From Azolla caroliniana (Eukaryota; Polypodiophyta), in assembly GCA_043228905.1 (NCBI GenBank), contig JBHGNT010000014.1:3844001-3908000 (forward strand): a stretch of 64,000 bases of DNA, written 5' to 3'. The first letter of the stretch is position 1. Every line of letters begins with the position of its first letter. Position numbers and translations under genes: made by a program. Below, one piece after another: positions 30,835 to 42,200 of the stretch. The notes beneath the pieces are model-generated. The model was given only the letters and a program-made list of their open reading frames with translations. It was not told the DNA's origin and ran no database searches.

Positions 30835-31516
30835 TGTTGGGAGACAGGTCCCTCCGGATGGGAAGGGAGAAGATCAGTGACGATGAACAAACTCGGCCGA
30901 GGCCGAAACCGGATGAGGAGTACCCGGCTACGGAGAGCCGGATGGTGCAGGCCCGGTATGAACCGGATGAGGAGTACCCGGCTACGGAGAGCCGGATGTT
31001 GCAGGCCCCGGTATGAACCGGATGAGGAGTACCCGGCTACGGAGAGCCGGATGGTGCAGACCCGGTATGAACCGGATGAAGAGACATATTCGTACATTTT
31101 GTAAATAGCCGAAAAGTCATATTAGTATAAATATGACTTAGGGCAAACTTTTAGTAACTGTTGTTGTTGTTGTTACTTTTCTTGTTGGTGCAAGAAGAAG
31201 AGAGAGCACGTAATAGTGTACAGAGTGAGAGAGAGAGAGAAAGAGGTCGTTGCCTCTGTTGTAACCGCCGCCTATGGCGAAGATCGTGAGCACGAGGTCG
31301 TTGCCTTTGTGAACTCACTGTTTTGTACATTCCAACTTAGTGATAGTTTGCAACCTGTGGGCTGCCGTGGTTTTTCCCTCTTTGGGTTTTCCACGTAAAC
31401 ATTCTGTGTACCCTTTTTCTTTCTCTCCTTTGTGTTGCGTGTTTCCTGTTTCCTGTGTATTGAAGAGGCTCAGTTGTGGCCGAGCGTTGGGTATAAGGAG
31501 CGTTGAGTTCCCGACA
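30835..31516 (+). repeat. C5 3' LTR
   Basis: Starts TGTTGGGAGACAGG and ends TTCCCGACA, preceded by GAAGGGGGAG. It has three 54-bp tandem units (AACCGGATGAGGAGTACCCG...) at about 30907-31070 and a TATA box TATAAATA at 31126-31133. A segment GGATGAAGAGACATATT is shared with the N1 LTR. Confidence 0.9.
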
Positions 31517-31521
31517 GTTCC

Positions 31522-32222
31522 AGCTATCCGTGGAGAGCAGAGACATTACGACGATGCAAACTCCCCTCGGCCTAGTGCGAATGTGTACCCTGCCACAAGG
31601 AGGGACCAACTCGGTGGCCCACATGGTGAATGCAATAAACAAGGTACTGAGGGATTGCATCCCGGACATCACCATGCCATTTCTAGACGACATCCCGATC
31701 AAGGGGTGCCCGGTGGAAGAGAAGGACGAGACACTGGGGCCGGACGGATGCCGACGATTCGTGGCAACACACATCGACGACTGCGAGAAGGTGCTACAAA
31801 GGCTAGAGGTTGCGAGGCTCACCTTCTCTGGGGAGAAATCGGCCTTCGGGCAATCAGAAATCCTGGTGGTCGGACACCTATGTGGACCATATGGCCGGAA
31901 GCCGTCTCTGGCAAAAGTAGAAGCCATCTCCGCGATGAAGACCGAATGTAGCTCGGTTACGGAAGTTCGGAGGTTCCTGGGGGCGTGCGCATTCTACCAC
32001 ATATGGATCCCGCATTACGCCCACGTTGCCGAGCCGCTATACAGGTTGCTGAAGAAAGGGCGAAAATTCGAGTGGCGAGACGAGCACACGGAGTCGGTCC
32101 GGAAGCTGAAAGAAGCTCTTGCGGCAGCACCGGCGCTCCAGAAGGCTATCTACGAGAAGGGTACCCCGGTATACATAACGGTGGATACGAGTCCGACCGG
32201 GATCGGATGGGTCGTCAACTAA
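31522..32222 (+). pseudogene. G2 reverse transcriptase C-terminal part and RNase H start
   Basis: RT continues QLSVESRDITTMQTPLGLVR with LPQGGTNSVAHMVNAI and the catalytic FLDDIPIKGCP. Then come FLGACAFYHIWIPHYAHVAE and the RNase H start VYITVDTSPTGIGWVV. A TAA at 32220-32222 replaces a probable Gln (CAA); EDEDGIRVPIRFGAK follows in frame. This RT type (FLDD with IKGC) differs from that of G1 and G3. Confidence 0.88.
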
Positions 32223-34083
32223 GAAGACGAGGACGGCATTCGGGTCCCGATCCGATTCGGCGCAAAGGTCCTCAGTGAGCGACAACGAGGGTACGCCCAA
32301 GTTAAACGCGAACTCTGGGGTATCGTTTCGGAAGTAAAGGACGACAAAGACTACCTGATCGGGACAGAAGTGATTATCGAGACGAATTGCTTGCCAATTC
32401 TCGGCATGGTCTCCGGATGCGCGACACCGGACCTGACGATGCTCAGGTGGATAGCGTACATCAAGTCCCTGAACCCGGAAATACAACACATTTCCGGAAA
32501 GGACAACGCCATGGCCGACATGCTTTCGAGGGCGAGGTTTGATGACGAGGGCGGCATGGTTTCGGAGGACGAAGAAGTCGGCGTGGACTTCTTCGAGGCG
32601 GCGTACGTGACGACCAATGGGGCGAGCACTCCGGCACTTAACGGCTTCGACGAGAGCAAGTACGACGGCGAGTGGCTACGGATCGGTGGGTTTTTGAGGA
32701 CAATGACGCCGGATGAGTCATGGACAAGGGACGAGGCCAACCAGATCCGGAAGAAAGCATACCGATTCTTTCTCCGAGATGGATACTTATGGAAGCACCC
32801 GAAGAAGAGGAGCGGCGTCCCGCTCCGGGTGGTGGCGACGAAGGAAGAACAGGAGGAGCTGCTAACGGCCTACCACGACGGCCCTTGGGCTGGACATCGT
32901 GGAACGTGGGCCACGTTCGAGAAGATGAAAGGGAAGTACTGGTGGTCGGAACTGTACCGGGACGTGCATCTGTTCGTGACAACTTGCGAGAGCTGTCAGA
33001 TGCACTCCATAGTCCGACATCGGGACGAGCTTCACCCTACGTACCCTCCGACCATCCACTTCAAATGGATGGTAGATCTGGTGACGATGCCGATGGGAGT
33101 AGGACAGATGCGGTATTTGGTCCTGGCTCGGGAAGATCTGACGAACCAGGTGGAAGGCCGAGCCCTTCAGAACAAAACGACCGGGGCCGTATGTTGGTTC
33201 CTGATCGAGGACGTGATATGCCGGTACGGGTGCGTCGGGAAGATCATGGCTGATCGCGGGGAGTTGGACGCCGAAGAGGCCGAGGAGCTGTTCGACCGGC
33301 TAGGAGTCAAGCTCTCGCTTACCACTGCGTACAATCCGGAGGCGAATGGGAAGGTGGAGCACGGACACGGACCGATCGTCAAGGCGTTAATTCGGGCATG
33401 CGGAGGTCAAGTCGGGAACTGGTCGTGGCTGTTGCCTTACACGTTGTGGGCGGACCGAACTACGCACAGTTCGGTAACCGGATTCATGCCGGCAGAGCTC
33501 ATGTTTGGGCAGAAGCCAATCATGCTGATGGAACGTATGATCTCCTCATGGGCAACCGTGGACTGGAAAGACGAGATGAGCCGGGAGGAACTGTTGGCGG
33601 CGCGCATACGACAGCTCGAGCGAAGACCGGAGGACGTGGAGCAGGCTGCGGGAAAGCTTCGGGTGGCACGGACGAGGAACAAAGCCCGGTTCAACCGGAC
33701 GCACCGGCTCCGACCAAAGAAGATCGAGGAAGGCGACTGGGTGCTAGTCTACGACAGCAGCCTCGACAACCAGCACCGAGCGACACAGAAGTTCGCAAGA
33801 AGGTGGTTCGGGCCTTACGTGGTACAAAGCGCCAACGACAACGGGACGTACCATCTAGCGGAGCTCGATGGCACGAGAATGGCGATACCGGTAGCTGGGA
33901 AGCGGATCAAAGCGTTCAAGAAGCGTCACGACGACGAGCCAGATCCGGTTAACCTGGACCGCGATGACGAACGATCCGAAACCGAGGAAGAACCGATGGG
34001 CGGGGAATGGAGGCTGGACCGGTTTTCTCCGTCCCAACTCAATTTGGCGCATGCCGGTGGATGCGCGGTTAGGTGGGGGCGGA
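32223..34083 (+). pseudogene. G2 RNase H C terminus and integrase
   Basis: Same frame as the RT. RNase H ends HISGKDNAMADMLSRARF. The integrase zinc finger has His in AYHDGPWAGHRGT and Cys in CESCQMHS. The core has Asp in HFKWMVDLVTMP, Asp in KIMADRGELD and Glu in AYNPEANGKVEHGHG. A C-terminal GDWVLVYDSSLDNQH...RRWFGPYVV domain follows. The 573-codon frame from 32370 is uninterrupted up to a TGA at 34089-34091, just inside the 3' LTR. Confidence 0.9.
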
Positions 34084-34707
34084 TGTCATGAAGAAAACCG
34101 GCCACAAGAGGAATCGGTGCACCGGAGCGTAGGAACCGGCTCTTCATGCACGTACGCCTTATGTTGTACATAAGAGAGAATTAGGTACATAGGAGATCCT
34201 AGGTAGGTAGATTCGGTAGGTAGGAAGTTAATGGGAAACGGCTCCTTCCTTCCCTATAAAGGGAGGGAGACGAGGAGGGGGGAAGCGTCGCGGTTAGAGA
34301 GGACGAAGTGTTGTCGGGTTGTTGGCGGAAGGCTTCTCTCTCTTCCATACTCCGTAGCTTCTTCCTGTGCAGGTTTTCGGGAGGCTCGCGTTGCTCTGAG
34401 GAATGCCCGAGTGCTTCCGGCAGCACCTCCAACCTACTCCTTTCTTTCTGAGCGTTTACGAACAGGCATCGGCATCTGTTCGCCGGCCTGTTCGGTTGTA
34501 ACCGACTTCGTGCTTCTTGTTGTTTGTCCTCGTTAATATATATATATACATACATTCGTCTCGCGTCTTCGCGTCTTCGCGTCGAAGGGCCGTGTCCCTA
34601 TGAATGTACGTAGTGGGTCCCTTCCCTTCTCCTTTGTCTCTTGCTCTTCGGTACAAGACCCCCGAGGCCCCGCCTCATTCCACGCATCCGCGAGGAATAC
34701 CTCGACA
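34084..34707 (+). repeat. G2 3' LTR
   Basis: Starts TGTCATGAAGAAAACCGG after the purine tract GGTGGGGGCGGA and ends CCTCGACA. Copia C4 sequence resumes at 34708. Confidence 0.92.
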
Positions 34708-34810
34708 ACGTAAAATCCAATGTACTCTGATTTCTGTTTTTGGTTGCATCTGTTATTAATTGAGTTGGTAGTCTAAGCTAATCTTGATTCATCCAAGAAG
34801 TCCTAGCAAG

Positions 34811-34822
34811 TGGTATTAGAGT
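34811..34822 (+). other. C4 primer-binding site
   Basis: TGGTATTAGAGT, one or two bases from the iMet-type TGGTATCAGAGC. Confidence 0.7.
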
Positions 34823-34851
34823 TGAGGTTCATACTTCCACAAGATTGGAAT

Positions 34852-35455
34852 ATGGATGAATCTCTTGGTGGGATGCTTAAGTTGACTAGACCCAACTATT
34901 CAGTATGGAAGTCCAAAATGAGGGATATGCTATTATGCAAGGATTTGTGGTTGCCGGTACAATGTGGTATAGACAAACCAGAAAAAATAGATGCATCGAC
35001 TTAGGAAGTCATGCATTTAAAATCAACCACATAGATACGATGCTTCATAGACATGAGTCTATATAACAACTTTGATGGTGAAACCGAAGCGGATATATTG
35101 TGGAAGAAAATTGAGAGCAAGTTTGAAACGAAGAATGCCTTGAAAAGAGTTTCTATATTCAAAAAGATTGTAAGGTTGAGATAGCAAGATGGCTCTAGTA
35201 TGGTTGAGCACCTGAATGTATTTCAAGGGTTGATCAATCAAACGGTCTCTTTAGAAATACCTCTAGCAGATGAGGTATTGGCTTTTTTATTGTTAGGTTC
35301 TCTCCCAAATAGTTGGGAAACACTTGTGGTGACACTTGGGAATTTAACACCAGAAGGAAAGCTAACATTGGACATGCTTAAGTCAAGTCTTCTTAATGAA
35401 GACACACAACGAAAGGCGTGTGAGTCCAACTTTGAGGATAAAGCCCGAGTCACAT
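34852..35455 (+). pseudogene. C4 gag
   Basis: MDESLGGMLKLTRPNYSVWK opens the Gag domain. It continues through KIESKFETKNALKR and FQGLINQTVSLEIPLADEVL to LLGSLPNSWETLVVTL. Stops and at least one frame change occur between 35000 and 35190. It ends before a readable zinc knuckle. Confidence 0.75.
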
Positions 35456-35721
35456 AAAACAACTCAAATAGAGGAAGAAGACATACTCGGGGTTCATTAT
35501 ACAATAGAAACATCTCTGAGGGGAGATTTAAATCCAGAAATAAGAAAGACTTTAAGAAAGATTTTTTATGCCATTATTTTGGTGTTCGTTATGAAGAAGA
35601 GAGACCAAAAGAATGGAACCACTCACGAGAAGAAAATGATCCTACAACAGCCACATGTGATGGTGATATTATCATTGTTTGTGATGATGCTTGTGTCAAT
35701 TTAGCATACCAACAAATTGAT

Positions 35722-36185
35722 TGGATAATTCACTTGGGAATCTTGTATCATACTACCCCGTACCGAAAGATGTTTACATCATATGCTGGTGGTGAGTTTG
35801 GTAGACTCAAAATGGCCAACCATGGTGTGGCAAAGGTTGTTGGCATAGGAAATGTCATTTTGGTCACAGAGACAGGTTCTAAACTTGTATTGAAGGATGT
35901 TAGACATGTTCCAGACATTCGGCTGAATATAATTTTTGCCAGTAAGCTTGATGATGAGGGCTATTCAAATGGAAGCTCACCAAAGGCTCTCAAGTCATAG
36001 CAAGATGTCAAAAACGAAACTCTCTATATATGATGCATGCTATGGTGTCCAGTGGAGAGGTAAATGTAGCCGACAAAGATGTCTCTATTGAGCTATGGCA
36101 CAAGAGACTTGGGCACATGAGTCAAAAAGGACTCGAGGTTCTAGCAAGGAAGAACATTTTTCCGAAGATAACATGTATGAATTTG
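35722..36185 (+). pseudogene. C4 protease and pre-integrase remnant
   Basis: WIIHLGILYHTTPYRKMFTS matches the copia protease region, but the catalytic D-S-G is replaced by H-L-G, so it is dead. LVLKDVRHVPDIRLNIIFAS follows. After a break, VSIELWHKRLGHMSQKGLEV gives the pre-integrase motif. The element is lost after 36185. Confidence 0.7.
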
Positions 36186-38659
36186 GAAACTTGTATCGAT
36201 TGATGGTCCTTGTGATGATGGTCTAGTTGGAATGCACCATGTAATTGTACTGGTTGGCCAATAACCATGTTTTCTATTGCAGGGTTTTATTGGTATGTAA
36301 ATTTGTATGTTCAAGCCTATGATGCAGCAACGATTCCGTTCAGTTCGGGTTAAGTTCAAGTTTTTTAATAGTTCGATTTTGGTTCGGTTCGGTTTAGGGG
36401 GGAACGGTTTGGTTTAAGCAATTTGATGGCTTAGGGTTGCCAGTGGAATTTTTTTTTAATATTTTTTGAAACAACCCTTTCATTTTTAAGCTTCATTCTC
36501 ACATTTTAGGAAAAATCTTTAAAATTTTGAAATTTTAAAATTTTAAAAAAGAAATTTTTAAAATTTTTAAAATTGAAATTGCCCTAGAACTTAAAAACCA
36601 AAACCAAACCATGAAACCGCAGTTTTAACGGTTTAACAGTTTGGATTTTTTGTAATAGTTTGGTTTAAATGGTTTCATGGTTCAGTTCAAGTTTCAAATA
36701 TATTAAACAATTTGGTTTTGACACTCTCGAACAGAACCGTTGTCGATTGTTAACACCAACCATGGATGTTGAGGTCAACCAACCATAGGAAAAGTGGGCT
36801 AGGACAAACCAAATAGGAAGTAATGTAAGCAATGGGCAACCTAGTGTGAAAGGAACTCGCTTACCTTGTAAAAATCTATAAAAGCCACCTTTTGGTGTCT
36901 TTTGTAGCACTTCTCCAATATTAGGTTTTCTCCTTTTCATTAGTGCACTAGGGCTCTTTTTATCTCCCTAAGCCTTCATTAGGGTTAAGAGCTAAGTAAG
37001 CCAAACCCTAATCTCCTCCTTTTTTAAGGTGCTAGAGCTTTTTGCAATAAGAAGTGGTGTGCTTATTTCTATCTTCGTTGTTTCTACATTCATGTTTATG
37101 TGCAAAAGAGAGAGAGAGAGAGAGAGAGTGTGTGTGTGTGTGAGTATGTGTGTGTGAGCTTTAGTGCTAATATTCATAACTAAGTAAACTCGTAGCTCCA
37201 AGGTGCTTGACAACCACCTTGGCCTGATTTGCCATCAAAAGGGTATATGGCGGTCTAAATCCTAGGCTAACAATATCAACTCCGTTGATCCATAGACGCA
37301 CTCCCATTAGGCACACGAAAATGACACGTCTATTTGGAGTCATCACTGAGTATAAGACTGACACAGCTAATGATGAACTTTTTGGCAAATCTACTTAGCG
37401 TAGGAAGACACTAATAAGGTGAAACATTTCTTATTTTGTTTCGTTAGTTAAGTTAAACTAAGCTAACTTAATCTATTTTCATCCTTTTTGACCCCTATTC
37501 GCTCGAATGTTAGCTTATTAATAGTCTAGATTAATATGTTTTGTGTTAAATATATATTTTAGATCTTTGTTAGGTTTGTTGTGACATGATTAGCATTAGT
37601 CGACATTCCTAACCACCCATAAATTTCGAATTTTCTTTGGCTTGGCGTCATTTTCACATCCGCACCCCCTCCATTCAAGTCCCCCCCCACCCCTTCGAGT
37701 TCCCCCTCCATTCATGTTACCACATAAATTTGAGTCCCCACTTACATCTGAGTTTCCCCTCCATTTGCATACAACCCAGATCCACATCTCAAATCCATTC
37801 ATGTCTCCCATACCTACCTTCCATTCATAACCTTAAAAAGAAAAATTTGTTCTTGCCCCTCCATGCATTCAATAAAATTATATGTATAATTATATCTCAA
37901 TAAAATTATGTATATATATATATATTAATATAATTATATCTCAATAAAATTAAAATTATATATATCTATAAAAATAAAAATAAAATTATAAGTAAAACTC
38001 ATTACACATCCACTTGAATGTAACAGAAAAATAGATACAAATATGACCAAAAGGGAAATGTACGGAACTAGCCAAATTTGGGCCAATTTCTTCATGCTCT
38101 ACATCACCCCCAACATTGAAATGGCTCGAGCTAATACAAATGCCGAAGCCAACACCTCAAACCCCTCAAAGTATTATGAAGGTTGGTTGACACTGAGAAT
38201 ACATCAACATTAAAATCTAACCCCTAGCCCCTAAAGGCATGCCTCAATAAGCGTGTATCCCGATGGATCAGCGGAGTTTTAATTGACATTACCAAGATAC
38301 GATGCAAGAACTCAACATCATAAAACAAAGGTTTCCAACCTAAATCCATCAAGCATGGCATTGAGGCAACCATTTCTGAACAAATAACTGCATATTTAAC
38401 AGCACAACACAACACACACTCACACTCCTTGAAGCCACCATATAAAGTATGAGAGACCCTCCTCTCAACGTGGACCCATGGGATATCAAGTCGTCGTGTG
38501 GTGTGTCTCCAGAAAATCAAGCCTCCAAAACTTTAACTGAAGCGCAAGGTTGGTAGAAGGACACCACACAATTCTGGGTACCTACACAAAGTCAGATACG
38601 GTGACGTGAAGTTACACATGTGCGACTGAAATTTGACCAAGACCGTCAAGGACTTGAAC
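36186..38659. other. Unassigned AT-rich DNA with simple repeats
   Basis: No supportable gene. It has GGTTCGGTTCGG-like motifs near 36370, an A/T-only tract near 36500-36560, an AG/TG microsatellite at 37107-37145, CT-rich sequence at 37660-37830 and an AT-only tract at 37870-38000. A 98-codon minus frame at 38224-38520 has normal composition, but no family is recognised. Confidence 0.35.
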
Positions 38660-38679
38660 CAGACCATGTGGGATATTAG

Positions 38680-39105
38680 GTGACTCGAAGGCTCCTTGAA
38701 CTTGAAGACTCGTCAAAGTTGAAGGCTTGTAGAGTCGAAGGGAAGGCCGAGTCGAACACTTCCTTGTTCATCCAGAAAGGTCAAAAAGGTCTGATATTCA
38801 TCTTGCTATATGTTGATGACCTTTTCATCAACGGAGCCGACTTTGGTAAAATCTGTTGTGTCAAGTCTCAACTATCGGCTACATTCGAGATGAAGGACCT
38901 AGCGAACCTTCATTACTTCCTCGGGATTGAAGTGATCCACACCCCTGACGACATATTGATTAGTCAACACCACTATGTGTTGAATATGTTACAATACAAA
39001 TTCGGCATGATAGATTGTCGATCTGTCACAACTCCTCTCGATAAGAATCAGAAGCTTAAGACGAGAAATGGTTCTGAAAAATTGTTGGAAGCCTCATCTA
39101 CTTGA
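38680..39105 (+). pseudogene. C7 copia reverse transcriptase fragment
   Basis: Closely follows the C1 RT: IFILLYVDDLFINGADFGKI, LSATFEMKDLANLHYFLGIE and YVLNMLQYKFGMIDCRSVTT. The YVDD box is intact. The upstream RT is absent and the frame breaks at 39105. Confidence 0.85.
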
Positions 39106-39724
39106 CCATCACTCGTCCAAAACTTAGTTATCCAGTCGGACTTATCAATCAATTCATGTCAAAGTCAACGGTTGAGCACCTTCAATGCGTGCATATAGGA
39201 TATTGAGATATGTCAGCAGCATGAAGGTCCATGGGTTGTTGTATCGGTTCGGCTATACGAACGCCGATTGAGCCGGAAACGTTGGCGATTGCCAATTGAC
39301 ATCAGGATATTCGTTCTCTCTTGGGAGCATAGTGATCGCATGGAGCAACAAGAAGAAGCCGACAATAGCACTGTCGAGCGCTGAGGCCAAATACAAAGGA
39401 GTGGTTATCACAATATACGAAGCAATATGGCTCAAAGGGCTGCTGCAGGATCCACAAGTGGAGGTTGTTGATCCAACGCCGATCTATTGTGATAACCTTA
39501 ACAACATCCAACTAGCAAAGAATCTCGTTTTCCACGCTCGCACCAAGTACATAGAAGTGCACTACCACTTTGTGTGCAGGTGTGTCGTGAGTGGAGAGGT
39601 CGAAGTGAGTTATGTTCAGACTTATTGGCAAGTAGACGGCATCTTCACCAACCCCCTTGGATTAGACAAGTTACGACACTTTCAGAGATTCTTTAATTGT
39701 AGCATCTCGACGTGCCGCACTTGA
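39106..39724 (+). pseudogene. C7 copia RNase H and pol C terminus
   Basis: TSGYSFSLGSIVIAWSNKKK, LSSAEAKYKGV, TPIYCDNLNNIQLAKN and HARTKYIEVHYHFVC match the C1 RNase H. The catalytic motif STEAD reads SAEAK, so it is inactive. Frame breaks occur at about 39106-39290. Confidence 0.8.
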
Positions 39725-40240
39725 GGGGGAGAACTGAAGGAAGCATGGCTAGGGAGAGACTAGTCGATAGGGGGAGATCAGACGAGAACAACATAGCGAA
39801 TGAGCTGGCCAAACGAGCGGAACAAGGCAGGGGGAGAGTTTAATGGAGCACTGAATCAAAGATAGCCAATTTAAACAATGTGGACTATTCAGACGAGCCG
39901 AATGAGGAGAACGTTGAACAAGCAAGAGGCCAGCCGAAGCCGAAGCCGGAGCGGGAGAGCCAACGGATCGAGGGGTGTTGACGCCGTAGAAGTGGGAAGA
40001 AGGCCAACGAGGGCCAAAGGAGCAGACAAGACGATCAAACAGGTTGAGGTGCGCAAGCTAGGAGAAGAGCCGGCAGAGCAACGGGGAGCTGAGGCGAAGA
40101 ACCGGTAGAGCAAACGGAGCAAGCCCCTAAGTTGAGATCGAGGGGGAGTGTTGAGTGACAAACTCAACGTGAAGCCAGACTGGCTGAAGAAGCCATTAGG
40201 CCCTATAATGTTCCTATTTTATTAATAGGAATATTATAGG
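39725..40240 (+). repeat. C7 3' region, polypurine tract and LTR start
   Basis: GAGGGGGAG precedes TGTTGAGTGACAAACTCAAC at 40149, a C1/C2-type LTR start. After about 46 bases the LTR match is lost at a 39-bp hairpin (40202-40240: CCTATAATGTTCCTATT, loop TTATT, complement). The rest of the LTR is not recognised. Sequence 39878-40108 resembles the acidic 3' frame region of C1 only loosely. Confidence 0.6.
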
Positions 40241-40511
40241 TTGTTTAGTGGCAGAGCTCATAAGTACTCCACTATGTACTCCATCTCCATTCCCTGTGTA
40301 TTCCTAATTGTCTACTGTTGTCCAGCTCATCCTACTGTGTTTGTTGTCTACAAGCTTTTGCATCCAAGTTTTTCTTTACACCAAATGACCGATCAAAACT
40401 GGCCAACGTACCAACTCACTAGTCGAATACTCCCAAGGAAGGGGCAAGGAAGGGGTAGATCTGACATATAAACAAAATCATTGCCAAGGCGGATCCCCAA
40501 ATAAATCTCCA
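40241..40511. other. Spacer between copia fragments
   Basis: No gene seen. It may include degraded LTR sequence of C7. Confidence 0.3.
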
Positions 40512-42200
40512 TTGAACAAGAGTTCACAGAATGTCCACCGACCACGCGGTCGGGTCAAAGAATCCGAACCTAGCAATTTGGCACCGAGGAGATCTGGACG
40601 AGTCCGAAAACCAATAGAGTTCAATCAATCGGGGTTAGACTACGTCAACTATATGGATGCAGGAGAACTGAGCTCATACAAAGAAGCCACCACTGTATCG
40701 GATGTCGAAACATGGCAACAAGCCATGCAATCCAAAATGGACTCAATCCGACAGAACAACACATGTGAGCTGGTTTAATTGCCAGCCAAAAGGAAGTTTT
40801 TGCCTTGCAAATATGCCAACCGGCCAAGCGCTCAGGTCAAACAATCTGAACCTAACAATTCAGCATTGAGAAGATCTAGAAAAGTCTGAAAACCGACAAA
40901 GTTCTATCAATCAGGGCTAGACTATGTCAACTATATAGACGTAGGAGAACTGGGCTCATACGAAGACGCCACCATTCCATCGGATGCTGAAACCTGGCAA
41001 CAAGCCATGCAATCCAAAATGGACTCAATCCAACATAACGACACATGGATGCTGGTCGAATTGCCAACCAGAAGACATTTGTTGCCTTACAAATGGGTTT
41101 ACCGGTACAAATATGTATCTAGTTTAGACAAACCCAAATACAAAGCTCAACTCGTCACCAAGGGTTTCAAACAAGAACATGGCATCGACTACAATGAGAT
41201 TTTCTCCCGTAGTCAAAATGATGACCCTTCGGCTCTTACTCGGAGTCATAGTGACGGAAGACTTTGAGCTCGAGAAACTGGACGTCAAGATGGCATTCCT
41301 TCATGGAGAATCTAGAAGAGGATATCTACATGTCCCAACCGTCAAGTTTCACAACGAGGAGGGAGGAAGTTCACCTTGTTTGCCGACTGAAGAAAAACCT
41401 TTACAGCTTGAAGCAAGCACCACGGATGTGGTACCAAATGTTTGATTGCTACATCCGGCAGCTTGGGTACAACTGGTTCGACCCTAACCCATGTATGTAC
41501 ATTCGGCAATTAGCTGACGATTCCCGGATCCACCTGATCCTTTATTTAACGACATTCTTATCACAGGAAGCGATAAAGCCGAAATCCGCAAGCTAAAACG
41601 ACAACTTCACGAGAAATTCTCGATGAAGGAACTCGGACAAGCCCGACACATCCTAGGCATGAGGATAGAGCGAGATAGGACAAGAAGATCCTAGGGCTCT
41701 CCCAATCCAACTATATCTGTAAGGTGCTAAGGCGATTCAACATGGACAAATAGAAGCCGACACCGACTCTGCTCCAGACGTCGATCCGACTGTAAGAAAG
41801 GGAGTCTCCCTCTACAAAGCTTGAGACTGAGCAAATGAGGAAGATATCCTATGCATCAGCTGTAGGAAGTCTCATGTACACGATGGTGGCCACCTAACCC
41901 AACCTTACATATGTCGTAGGCGTCACCATCTGTTACATGTCTAATCTTGGAAAGAAGCTCTGAGAAGTTGTTAAATACATATTCTGGTATCTTCGCGGAA
42001 CCGAGAACTTATAACTGCTCCCAGATCATTACTTCAACGCACTAAGGAGACAAATGTATCTACAACAAGCTGAGGAGTGCAAGGAAGCCGAATCGAAAGA
42101 AGTAGCAGAAGAGTCAAAAAGCACCAAAAGGTCAAAAAGCATCAAGCAGAAAAATCAGAAGAAGCAACCTATTATGATGTGTCTTGTGTGAACGGATCAA
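40512..42200 (+). pseudogene. C8 copia integrase tail, RT and RNase H, heavily decayed
   Basis: A segment with RRSGRVRKPIEFNQSGLDYV...WQQAMQSKMDSI occurs twice (about 40530-40790 and 40820-41050), a tandem duplication of about 267 bp. RT sense follows: KWVYRYKYV, KAQLVTKGFKQEHGIDYNE, then frame-broken VCRLKKNLYSLKQAPRMWYQ. Near 41700 is SNYICKVLRRFNMDK and near 41850 YASAVGSLMYTMVAT. Many stops. Dead fragment. Confidence 0.75.

Larger units (their letters stand above)
29947..31516 (+). mobile_element. Ty1/copia element C5, 5'-deleted, inside G2 RT
   Basis: Target duplication GTTCC lies at 29942-29946 and 31517-31521. The element starts with only the first 34 bases of its 5' LTR, then jumps into late pol, so most of the element is deleted. 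The complete 3' LTR is 30835-31516. Removing it restores the RT motif GYDQFQLSVESRD exactly. Confidence 0.92.
26148..34707 (+). mobile_element. Ty3/gypsy LTR retrotransposon G2
   Basis: LTRs at 26148-26795 and 34084-34707 start TGTC and end TCGACA. Flanks share ACGT on both sides (CACGT left, ACGTA right), a 4-5-bp duplication. The internal order is gag, zinc knuckle, protease, RT, RNase H, integrase. It is interrupted by copia C5 at 29947-31516, a telomeric insertion at 28819-28845 and several stops. It is inserted in the LTR of copia C4. Confidence 0.92.
34708..36185 (+). mobile_element. Ty1/copia element C4, 5' part
   Basis: Rest of the C4 LTR (to about 34807), primer-binding site, gag, degenerate protease and pre-integrase. 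The left part of its LTR lies before G2 (about 25950-26147). Nothing recognisable of its RT follows. Confidence 0.7.

Noticed and set aside
36665-36940. 91-codon minus frame
   Set aside because: Lies in AT-rich spacer with no recognisable family.
38224-38520. 98-codon minus frame
   Set aside because: Normal composition but isolated, no recognisable motif, no promoter or splice context.
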